Below are positions 26,321 to 32,316 of a stretch of DNA of 42,501 nucleotides, piece after piece. The number at the start of each line of letters is the position of its first letter. Position 1 is the first letter of the stretch. This DNA is from JAAYUD01 sp963676865 (GTDB taxonomy: Bacteria; Bacteroidota; Bacteroidia; Bacteroidales; Bacteroidaceae): positions 1-42,501 of the forward strand of contig CAXXSS010000003.1 in NCBI GenBank assembly GCA_963676865.2, in the 5' to 3' direction. The notes under the pieces were generated by a model that did not search any database, had not been told where the DNA came from, and saw nothing but the letters and a program-made list of their open reading frames with translations. A program made the position numbers and the translations under genes.

Positions 26321-26809
26321 TTATGAAGAAAAATCATCATGAAACAATGCTCGAAAAAGCAAATAAGCTATTAGTAACGCTACCAGAAGACAGCCCCCTA
26401 CGAGAAACAATATTAATTTGGAAGAAGGAACGTATGATAGCAATCCTATCATCAGTGATAACAGTGTTAGCACTGCTTGCAGAAGTGATACTTTTTGCTT
26501 TTTTACCGCGACCTTCTTAAAAGTCCTATCTAGCTCTTTATCTTTTTCATTTTGTTTATTAGTGGATTCTATGCCACTAAAACCACCGCTTTCCGCTAAT
26601 GATATACCACGTTCATTTAGTGTATATTTAAACCATGTTCCATCGTCCGTTTTAGAATCAAGCGTACCATACAATACAAGAGTATTATTTATTTTATATA
26701 AATAGCCAAAGCGGTATCCTTCCAAACCACTTTGGTTAAATTGTATTGCGCCACCTCTATGATAAGCTGCTAATATTAGATTTTCAGCATCTTTCTTATA
26801 ATCTTCCAC
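26321..26809 (-). CDS. Membrane protein with soluble N-terminal domain, upstream of the repressor
   Basis: A 162-residue protein. The N-terminal 75 residues (AYHRGGAIQF, GYLYKINNTLVLYGTLDS, YTLNERGISLAESGGF) read as a compact beta-containing domain, followed by a charged linker (NEKDKELDRTFKKVAVKKQK) and two hydrophobic helices (LLQAVLTLLSLMIGLLSYV and LILFLVGGCLLVALLIAYLLF). It lies just upstream of the repressor gene on the same strand. A TAGATTTG -7 box for leftward transcription lies at about 26853-26860, close to operator-like site O2. Function unknown. Confidence 0.6.
   Translation of the reverse strand: MEDYKKDAENLILAAYHRGGAIQFNQSGLEGYRFGYLYKINNTLVLYGTLDSKTDDGTWFKYTLNERGISLAESGGFSGIESTNKQNEKDKELDRTFKKVAVKKQKVSLLQAVLTLLSLMIGLLSYVPSSKLILFLVGGCLLVALLIAYLLFRALFHDDFSS
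26323..26520 (+). CDS. Small membrane protein, antisense to the gene at 26321-26809
   Basis: A 65-residue frame starting 23 nt after a consensus rightward promoter. The first 38 residues are charged and helical (TMLEKANKLLVTLPEDSPLRE); the rest is one membrane helix (MIAILSSVITVLALLAEVILFAF). It lies entirely antisense to the 3' half of a larger minus-strand gene. Composition and promoter favour a real gene, but one of the two overlapping frames may be a shadow. If real, it resembles the small membrane proteins found beside phage repressors; no function is known. Confidence 0.45.
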   Translation: MKKNHHETMLEKANKLLVTLPEDSPLRETILIWKKERMIAILSSVITVLALLAEVILFAFLPRPS

Positions 26810-26866
26810 AACTATCTATCTATTAATAAAATAATAAAATATTTTATTTAGAACAAATCTAAATAT

Positions 26867-26918
26867 AACAGTTTAGCTATAATTATTTTTGTATTATTAT
26901 AGTTAAGCTATATATTTG
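26867..26918 (+). promoter_or_regulatory. Early promoter with operators O2 and O3
   Basis: TTTG (26888-26891), 19 nt, then TATATTTG (26911-26918) form the promoter of the early rightward operon, with the same 19-nt spacing as the one at 26270. O3, TATAG-TTAAG-CTATA (26898-26912), overlaps spacer and -7 box. O2 (26867-26881) keeps the CTATA half and a degenerate left half, AACAG. Confidence 0.72.
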
Positions 26919-26926
26919 CATTGTCG

Positions 26927-26968
26927 ATTGTTGAAAGCAATACTCAACATCGAAAGTCTTTCAACAAT
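26927..26968 (+). promoter_or_regulatory. Leader hairpin in the early transcript
   Basis: ATTGTTGAAAG (26927-26937) pairs perfectly with CTTTCAACAAT (26958-26968) over 11 bp with a 20-nt loop, just downstream of the predicted transcription start and before the first early gene. There is no T-tract, so it is more likely a 5' stabiliser or protein site than a terminator. Confidence 0.6.
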
Positions 26969-27007
26969 TAGGCAAAGTTAGGAAATAGAATTTTAAAAAC
27001 AAATAAA

Positions 27008-27202
27008 ATGAGAAAAGATAAGTACGTTGGCGTGAAAATATCTGAACTGATGAAACAGTTTGGTACAACGAGGCCCACTGTTGTATGTGCTTTGCGTGGA
27101 ATAACGGATAGTGTTTTGGCGGATAATATTCGACATGAAGCTCAGAAAAGAACAGACGATTATTTGAGACGGCTCGGCTATACAAAAAAGTCGAAGGCAT
27201 AA
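27008..27202 (+). CDS. Small putative DNA-binding protein (first early gene)
   Basis: A 64-residue basic protein. The segment KISELMKQFGTTRPTVVCALRG reads as a helix-turn-helix (a TTRPTV recognition helix), followed by a basic tail (RRLGYTKKSKA). Being first in the operon controlled by O2/O3 and divergent from the repressor gene, it takes the place of a Cro-type or early regulator. That role is inferred from position and a weak motif; no family is recognised. Confidence 0.7.
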   Translation: MRKDKYVGVKISELMKQFGTTRPTVVCALRGITDSVLADNIRHEAQKRTDDYLRRLGYTKKSKA

Positions 27203-27230
27203 TGTATTTGTAATCATAAAAGAAGTATTT

Positions 27231-27446
27231 ATGAAAAAGTATAAAGAACTCGCTTATGCAATGTTGGCAATAGTCGCATTAATGTTCCTCATCGGAATAG
27301 CAGGACGTAGCGATTATTACGAATATGTAAGCTCTCATCTTCCTAGAAAGACTTACGAAGAAATATCAAGGAAAATAGGTTCTACCAATGGTGATGAAGT
27401 TGCAAAATACTATTTAGATAATTATGAGAAGAAAAACGTTAGGTAA
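27231..27446 (+). CDS. Small single-pass membrane protein
   Basis: A 71-residue protein with one N-terminal membrane helix (YAMLAIVALMFLIGIAG, residues 9-25) and a charged helical tail (TYEEISRKIGSTNGDEVAKYY). It is probably anchored with the tail outside or in the periplasm. It lies 28 bp after the preceding gene and overlaps the next gene by 23 bp, so it belongs to the early operon. No function recognised. Confidence 0.6.
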   Translation: MKKYKELAYAMLAIVALMFLIGIAGRSDYYEYVSSHLPRKTYEEISRKIGSTNGDEVAKYYLDNYEKKNVR

Positions 27447-27633
27447 AGTTGAAGAAATTTCAAAAGTATGGCTTTCGAAAGATGAAGCTTGTGCCTATCT
27501 TGGAGTTACGCAACGATTCCTTCAAAGACTTAGAGACGATGCTCTCATTCCTTTCTACAAATTTGGTTCGAAAATGCTTTGGTATAAGAAATCCGATTTG
27601 GACGATTTTGTAAGATCCAAAAGGATTATTTAA
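27424..27633 (+). CDS. Excisionase-like helix-turn-helix protein
   Basis: A 69-residue protein of the HTH_17/excisionase type. WLSKDEACAYLGVTQRFLQRLRDDALIPFYKFGSKMLWYKKSDLDDFV is the usual winged helix-turn-helix, with the wing residues ...FGSKMLW.KKSDLD. Such proteins direct the integrase toward excision or act as small regulators. It overlaps the previous gene by 23 bp and its stop lies only 6 nt before the tRNA-like structure of the large noncoding RNA, so the RNA may be processed from the same transcript. Confidence 0.82.
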   Translation: MRRKTLGKVEEISKVWLSKDEACAYLGVTQRFLQRLRDDALIPFYKFGSKMLWYKKSDLDDFVRSKRII

Positions 27634-27639
27634 AATATT

Positions 27640-27717
27640 TCTTCGTTAGCTCAGTGGTAGAGTATCCGGAAATTTGATTAGGACGGAAAGTCACGGGTTC
27701 GAATCCCGTACGAAGAG
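27640..27717 (+). tRNA. tRNA-like structure with enlarged anticodon loop (pseudo-tRNA or RNA domain)
   Basis: The acceptor stem TCTTCGT/ACGAAGA (27640-27646/27710-27716), D-arm GCTC-AGTGGTA-GAGT, and T-arm ACGGG-TTCGAAT-CCCGT (27693-27709) are canonical. The anticodon arm is not: TCCG/CGGA (27665-27668/27684-27687) encloses 15 nt, so the arm is 23 nt instead of 17 and no anticodon can be assigned. No CCA is encoded. It is either a decayed phage tRNA or the 5' domain of the following noncoding RNA. Confidence 0.7.
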
Positions 27718-28501
27718 CAAATGATGTTTGACGCGGAAGCTGCGAGACGTGAGGAAATGCACTCTTAAACAATAAATAGCAGAAGGCGAGTTAATCGTAA
27801 CACCGGTTCGACCAGGAACGAGACGTATATGTTCAACAAATGTCATATAGTTATTCATGGAATTTAAATTGAGATTAAGTTTTCAATACTATATATAATC
27901 CCGTAGCATGCAAATGCTGTTAAGCTCGAAATATCGGAACGGGCACGGGAACGATGTTTTAAGTCTAATTGAATACCATTTGGATATTCTGCTTGTGAAA
28001 GTCGAATATCCTTAAATCGATTATTAAGCATTAATCCATATAATTTTCTGTATTACTATCTTATTCAATAAATGGTGGTCTGTGAAGATAGCCATTTTAT
28101 TTTGCTCATAGTATTAAATTTTTCCTTTCCGTTTCGTCGTTCTGGGTATGGGTGCTATCACTTACAGGATATGATACTTGCGGAAGGGGTTTTTATTGAG
28201 AATATTATTAACCTAAATATCCGTTTTTAAGGGAAACGTGAGGTGCGAGTCCTCTTATTTGATTTATAATCTATCGCCGGGTAATTCCGGCAAACGGGCG
28301 GGCGTATGGAACGCTCTGCACACAACTAGGAGTGTGTATGCCGGATCGTTACCGGTTCCGTCCACAAATCATTGGAAGTTTTCTGTAAAACTGATTTAGG
28401 CGTGAAGATGCACGTATGATTAAGCCCGCTCGGCATCGGTTAGCCGTTGGCTCATCTGAAAAGCAAATCTAATTCAGTAGAGAACGTAAGCTTAAGTAAG
28501 C

Positions 28502-28530
28502 CCCCGGCATTCATCTGTCGGGGCATTTTT
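28502..28530 (+). terminator. Terminator of the large noncoding RNA
   Basis: CCCCGGCA (28502-28509) pairs with TGTCGGGG (28516-28523) with one G·U pair and a 6-nt loop, followed by CATTTTT. It separates the RNA from the small gene starting at 28552. Confidence 0.85.
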
Positions 28531-28551
28531 ATTCACTCAAATTTTTATACT

Positions 28552-28740
28552 ATGCACATTATCAAAGGATTTTCCGTTGTGTTATACAACGGGCAGAAGC
28601 TTCATTTTGAAGTAGATGTTGAAAATAGAGTCCATCACGGTTCTATTACTGTTTTGAAAGAAAAATTATTGGATGAGCTTGCGATAAAGTTCCCCAATGA
28701 TAACCCACCATGCAATTTAAATTTTCAATTTATAAATTAA
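28552..28740 (+). CDS. Small hypothetical phage protein
   Basis: The ATG at 28552, just after the noncoding RNA terminator, gives 62 residues; a longer frame reaching back to 28447 would run through the terminator stem and is rejected. The sequence HIIKGFSVVLYNGQKLHFEVDVENRVHHGSITVLKEKLLDELA suggests a small beta-sheet plus one helix. No family recognised. It opens the recombination/replication gene series, 12 bp before the next gene. Confidence 0.65.
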   Translation: MHIIKGFSVVLYNGQKLHFEVDVENRVHHGSITVLKEKLLDELAIKFPNDNPPCNLNFQFIN

Positions 28741-28752
28741 AAAATCACTCAA

Positions 28753-28932
28753 ATGAATGGTCAAGAAAAGGTACAAGTAGATGCTCCTTTAGCATTTGCT
28801 TATGATGCGAAAGCTCAAGCACTCGTACTTTCACGAGAAAGTTTTAATAAAGTATGTGTTTCTTATGAAGAACTAATACTGTTGCGTAAAGTCATTGATG
28901 CTATTTTTGAAATAGACAAGGAGGTAAAGTAA
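28753..28932 (+). CDS. Small hypothetical phage protein upstream of recT
   Basis: A 59-residue acidic frame starting at ATG 28753. Its stop overlaps the recT start (TAATG). The second half (SYEELILLRKVIDAIFEIDKEVK) is a clear amphipathic helix, possibly for dimerisation. Two nearby ORFs of this size, perfect operon spacing and overlap with recT support it as real. Function unknown. Confidence 0.6.
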   Translation: MNGQEKVQVDAPLAFAYDAKAQALVLSRESFNKVCVSYEELILLRKVIDAIFEIDKEVK

Positions 28933-29846
28933 TGGATACAACATTTATTGATCATCTGAAGAAAATAGTAAAGGATCAGATTCCTTTTGATTCTCATGCA
29001 GCAGACAAATTTTTGCTTGTATATAAAGCAAAGTTCGGAAAAGATGGAGCAGAGAGTTTCTATGAAGAACAATCAAACTTATTTTCAAATATCGTGAAAG
29101 AATCCGACTCTTTGAAAAAATGTTCCGGCTTTTCTCTTTTTAATGCATTTATTTCTATTGCGGTCAATGGTCTATCACTTGAAAAAAATTCCTCGACTCA
29201 GTGTTATTTAGAGCCTAGAAGCGTAAAAATTGGCAAAGATTCATATGGAAAGGATATTCGGGAAATACAGGCTGCACTCAAAATTAGCGGTTATGGAGAG
29301 TTATTAATTCGTAAGCGTGTCGGCCAAATAACGGACATTAACAATCCCATAATCGTTTATGATTGTGACTCATTCTCTTATGGAGAAAGAGACGGAAAGG
29401 TATTTGTTGATTATGCGAAAACTTTCCCACGCAGAGAGGGTGCGAAAATAATAGCCGGATATGTAAAGATCACTCGTCCGAATAACTCCACAGATTATAA
29501 GGTGATGGACATGGAAGATGTTAGGCGATTAATGACATACTCTTCAAAAAACAACAAGAGATGGGATGATCATGCTGGAAGATATGTCGATGGAAATCCT
29601 AATGCTTTATATGGCAATTCTCCAGACGGTAGCGCTATAGATTCGGGCTTTTTTGCTGCAAAAATCATTAAGCACGCCTTTAAAACTTTTCCACGCATTT
29701 CAGTCGGGGAGGGAGCGGTAATGCAGGCCGATGATGACGAGACAGCGATGCCTGAGATTAAGGAAGAACCTAAGCCTTTTGGCGAAGAGCCGAAGGTTGA
29801 AGGTACTAAAATTGATACGACAGACGAAGACGACGGACCATTTTAA
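28932..29846 (+). CDS. recT: RecT-family single-strand annealing protein
   Basis: A 304-residue RecT recombinase, which coats single-stranded DNA and anneals complementary strands. The characteristic central region is present: CSGFSLFNAFISIAVNGLSLEK, then CYLEPRSVKIG, then ALKISGYGELLIRKRVGQI. The last 55 residues are acidic and low in complexity, and the protein ends TDEDDGPF, a tip that resembles the C-terminal peptide of SSB, which recruits repair enzymes. A nuclease with RecE-like motifs lies two genes downstream, so the two probably form a RecE/RecT-type recombination pair. It overlaps the preceding gene by one base. Confidence 0.93.
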   Translation: MDTTFIDHLKKIVKDQIPFDSHAADKFLLVYKAKFGKDGAESFYEEQSNLFSNIVKESDSLKKCSGFSLFNAFISIAVNGLSLEKNSSTQCYLEPRSVKIGKDSYGKDIREIQAALKISGYGELLIRKRVGQITDINNPIIVYDCDSFSYGERDGKVFVDYAKTFPRREGAKIIAGYVKITRPNNSTDYKVMDMEDVRRLMTYSSKNNKRWDDHAGRYVDGNPNALYGNSPDGSAIDSGFFAAKIIKHAFKTFPRISVGEGAVMQADDDETAMPEIKEEPKPFGEEPKVEGTKIDTTDEDDGPF

Positions 29847-29857
29847 TTTTATTGTGT

Positions 29858-31042
29858 ATGGATAATCAATTAATAAAACTTGAAAATATTTCAGAGATAA
29901 AGAATCTGACTTTTAATTCATATCAGGAGAATATTGATAGTGTAGAGAAATGTTTGACATATGGAAAAGCTCTCTATACAGATGTCTCTCAAGGTCACAT
30001 GGATGATTCTAAAGATGAGAAAATAAAAAAATTCATTGACAGAGTTGTCCTTACTCAAAAAACCATTAACGAACGTCGTAAGCCGGTTACGCAGATGTTT
30101 GATAAGGTGAAGAAAGTGTTCACTGATATGGAAAATTCAATTTCTATAAAAAACGCTGAAGGTGTGATATATATGCTTCAGAAGTTAAGGAATGATTACG
30201 CCGCGGCCAAACTTAAGGCCGCCGAAGAAGAGAGACAAAGACAACAGCGAGAACAGTTGCTATTGGTATCAAAAAACAATCTTCATGCAGAAGTAATAGA
30301 AAGGCTTCACGCTGCAGTCAATAAGGCGCTTGATGAAAATATTAGCTGCTTGAATGGCCTATTCTCAGATGTTACCCTTGACACTATTGATGACGTTAAA
30401 AATACGATTTTTAATTATTTGGAGACCTTCAATATAGGGAATTATTTGGAAAAACCTTTTCCTCCACAGAATATAGATGAAGAGACATATAAGCAGATAT
30501 GCAACAGCGCTTATTCGGAAGTAAAGGAATCCATTAATGAACAATATAAATCAGAGATACGTTCATTGAAAGATGACTTGCTATTAAAACTCCCCTCAAA
30601 GAAAATCGAACTCGAAAAGATAGAAGATCAAAAAAAGACAGATGCCGACGCAGCAAAAAAGGCTGCTGAAGAACTCGCAAGAAAAGACGCTGACGCTGCA
30701 GCCAAGAAAGAAGCGGAAAGGAAAGCTGAAGAAGGTAAAAGGAAGCAGGCCGAAGCACTCTCTTCAAACAAGAAAAGTATGGATGATTTGTTCAATCAAA
30801 CAGCCGTTGCTCCGGTAACTTCTGCAAAGGTAACAAAGAAGATAGAAGTCCTTAGTGTTCAAGGATTCCTTAATATCATACAGTTGTGGTGGGTTGGCGA
30901 AGGTGTGAACATGAGTATTGAGGATCTGTCTAAAAAACTCAAATTCGCTGTCTCTTTTGCAGAGAAACAAGCGAATAAGAGTAATGACAATTTGATAGTC
31001 TCTCCATCTATAAAGTATGTTGATGATGTCAAAGCCAAGTGA
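29858..31042 (+). CDS. Coiled-coil phage protein (DUF1351-like)
   Basis: The ATG at 29858 gives 394 residues. Residues 85-135 (VKKVFTDMENSISIKNAEG, KLKAAEEERQRQQREQ) and 255-310 (DADAAKKAAEELARKDADAAAKKEAERK) are strongly charged coiled coil, the second one Ala/Lys/Glu-rich. Proteins of this shape between recT and an exonuclease occur in many phages and are often grouped with DUF1351; I make the assignment with moderate trust. It overlaps the next gene by about 20 bp. Its role may be to bridge or regulate the recombination proteins. Confidence 0.6.
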   Translation: MDNQLIKLENISEIKNLTFNSYQENIDSVEKCLTYGKALYTDVSQGHMDDSKDEKIKKFIDRVVLTQKTINERRKPVTQMFDKVKKVFTDMENSISIKNAEGVIYMLQKLRNDYAAAKLKAAEEERQRQQREQLLLVSKNNLHAEVIERLHAAVNKALDENISCLNGLFSDVTLDTIDDVKNTIFNYLETFNIGNYLEKPFPPQNIDEETYKQICNSAYSEVKESINEQYKSEIRSLKDDLLLKLPSKKIELEKIEDQKKTDADAAKKAAEELARKDADAAAKKEAERKAEEGKRKQAEALSSNKKSMDDLFNQTAVAPVTSAKVTKKIEVLSVQGFLNIIQLWWVGEGVNMSIEDLSKKLKFAVSFAEKQANKSNDNLIVSPSIKYVDDVKAK

Positions 31043-31709
31043 TTCTTACTATAAAAGGGACGAGGTCAGTAATTCTGACCTCACCACCCTTAAGTATAAA
31101 CTTTATCCGTCCCTTTGTTTCATGTCAGAAAGAGACAAACAAAAGGCTTTCCGACTTGGAACGCTTGTAGATGCTTTTATTACTGAAATATCAAAAGTGA
31201 ACATGTATGACTTCACTGTTGATGGCGAGAAATACACAAAAGAAGAATTTGATTGGGGAATAAGGATGCGAAAGGCTATAATGAAAGAATCGGAAAAGGA
31301 TTTATTCCTGAAAACAGTACTTAATGTGGCCGATTGCCAATCGTTTCTTGTTAATCCTTCTCAGCATTTTGATTATGGATGCTTTCAATTTGATCTATCG
31401 ACACGTTGCAAATGGGATTGGTGGTTGAGCGGTTACGGATTTGGAGGAGATTTAAAAACGACAACGGCGACTTCGCAGAAACAGTTTGAAGATTCGATAG
31501 ATTTCTTTGATTGGGATCGAAGTCGGGCGTGGTACATGGACATTGCTCATTCCATCAATCCGGAACATGGTAACCGTGACTTCATATATGCGATATCGAA
31601 GAAAAATTTCAAGGTATTCCATAAGATGATACATAGGGGTGATGATATATATGAAAGGGGGAGGGCGAAATACTTAGATTTATCTTTTAAATATTGGATT
31701 TTCGTATGA
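31023..31709 (+). CDS. PD-(D/E)XK exonuclease, RecE-like
   Basis: About 229 residues, with closely spaced ATG codons at 31017, 31023 and 31026. An N-terminal Ser/Thr-rich segment (EVSNSDLTTLKYKLYPS) is typical of the YqaJ/DUF3799-type nucleases. The core is TRCKWDWWLSGYGFGGDLKTTTA: D-x(n)-DLKT, the metal-binding Asp and Lys. With RecT nearby it likely degrades one strand of double-stranded ends to feed annealing. Start overlaps the previous gene; stop overlaps the next start (ATGA). Confidence 0.8.
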   Translation: MMSKPSDSYYKRDEVSNSDLTTLKYKLYPSLCFMSERDKQKAFRLGTLVDAFITEISKVNMYDFTVDGEKYTKEEFDWGIRMRKAIMKESEKDLFLKTVLNVADCQSFLVNPSQHFDYGCFQFDLSTRCKWDWWLSGYGFGGDLKTTTATSQKQFEDSIDFFDWDRSRAWYMDIAHSINPEHGNRDFIYAISKKNFKVFHKMIHRGDDIYERGRAKYLDLSFKYWIFV

Positions 31710-32125
31710 AAATGTTTTTTAGAGTTATGAGTTGGGGACTTCTTCCGTTATATGATTCAGACATGGAAGAGTTGAAGAAGCTGAAAATAGGGAGTGATAT
31801 ATGTGCTGACTTTTTCTATCCTCGCAATATACAGAATCATAAACGTTATTTTGGTATGCTTAAATTAATATTAGAGAATTTATCTGATGAAGCAAAAAAC
31901 AAGTATAAGATATACTCCCCAAATAATCTTCATCAAGAGATTGAAAAAGATTTAGGCATGAAAATTACTTCTGATGCTATAGAAATACATTCGTCTATTT
32001 CTCTTGAAGAAATGGACGAATTATATTTTAGAAGGTTTTTCAATATAGCATGCCAATTGATGATTAGCAAATATTTGCCTGTTACAAAAAACGACATTGA
32101 AGAAGAACTTTATAAATTTTTGTGA
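31706..32125 (+). CDS. DUF1367-like phage protein
   Basis: The ATG at 31706 (139 residues) overlaps the nuclease stop by 4 bp. The segment LLPLYDSDMEELKKLKIGSDICADFFYPRNIQNHKRYFGMLKLIL matches the DUF1367 pattern (an N-terminal LxP motif, then a HADFxxxRN...H.k.F.ml.l stretch). The function of this family is unknown; it commonly lies among phage replication and recombination genes, as here. No catalytic motif is visible. It is closely followed by a small gene overlapping by 4 bp. Confidence 0.72.
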   Translation: MKMFFRVMSWGLLPLYDSDMEELKKLKIGSDICADFFYPRNIQNHKRYFGMLKLILENLSDEAKNKYKIYSPNNLHQEIEKDLGMKITSDAIEIHSSISLEEMDELYFRRFFNIACQLMISKYLPVTKNDIEEELYKFL

Positions 32126-32316
32126 TGATGAAACCTGGAGAATATTTTTATTCAATATGTGGTAAGAATTTTGAGATTTACCAAGAAGAAGAACCTGTTA
32201 ACGGCGTTGGTGGCGCTAATAAAGTAGATGGAGAAAGAGTTTATTTTCCGAATGAGAGAGAGTTGGCAAAGAAACGTGTTTATGAATTAAATGGTTGGCC
32301 GTGGAAAGGAAAATAA
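32122..32316 (+). CDS. Small hypothetical phage protein
   Basis: A 64-residue frame (MMMKPGEYFYSICGKNFEIY, ending LNGWPWKGK). It overlaps the preceding gene by 4 bp and the helicase start by about 20 bp, which fits tight phage operon packing. Hydrophilic, with one Cys. No family or function recognised. Confidence 0.6.
   Translation: MMMKPGEYFYSICGKNFEIYQEEEPVNGVGGANKVDGERVYFPNERELAKKRVYELNGWPWKGK

Larger units (their letters stand above)
27640..28530 (+). ncRNA. Large structured noncoding RNA (GOLLD/ROOL-like candidate)
   Basis: About 890 nt without a credible coding frame on either strand, beginning with a tRNA-like cloverleaf and ending in an intrinsic terminator. Perfect helices include: TATATG/CATATA (27826/27844); CCCGT/ACGGG (27900/27939) enclosing AGCAT-GCAA-ATGCT; GGATATTC/GAATATCC (27982/28004) enclosing CTT-GTGA-AAG; AATGG/CCATT (28071/28092) enclosing TCT-GTGA-AGA; CCTTTCCG/CGGAAGGG (28124/28181, one G·U); CGTTT/AAACG (28222/28234); GCCGG/CCGGC (28276/28287); a four-way junction at 28296-28363; AAATCA/TGATTT (28366/28392) enclosing GTTTT-CTGT-AAAAC; CGTG/CACG (28401/28411); and AGCC/GGCT with CGGC/GCCG (28423-28452). 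Three stems are capped by GNRA tetraloops. Size, phage setting and tRNA neighbour fit the giant RNAs GOLLD (about 800 nt) or ROOL; membership is unproven. Confidence 0.8.

Noticed and set aside
26418..26705. 95-residue plus-strand frame opposite the minus-strand membrane protein
   Set aside because: No promoter or start context, and a Ser/Cys-rich translation typical of an antisense shadow.
27801..27812. CACCGGTTCGAC as the T-loop of a second tRNA
   Set aside because: The bases after TTCGA do not pair with the 5' stem and no acceptor partner is found at the right distance.
28222..28254. CGTTT/AAACG arm plus GAGG-TGCGAGT-CCTC as anticodon and T-arm of a tRNA
   Set aside because: No D-arm or acceptor stem can be matched around it; kept only as helices of the large RNA.
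28318..28337. CTA in the loop at 28326 as an amber-suppressor anticodon
   Set aside because: The loop has 8 nt and lacks the invariant U33; D- and T-loops are not canonical.
27640..28530. Group I or II intron, tmRNA or RNase P RNA
   Set aside because: No exon halves, intron-encoded protein, tag frame or RNase P consensus could be recognised.
28447..28551. N-terminal extension of the 62-residue protein
   Set aside because: It would start at TTG and run through the terminator hairpin of the noncoding RNA.
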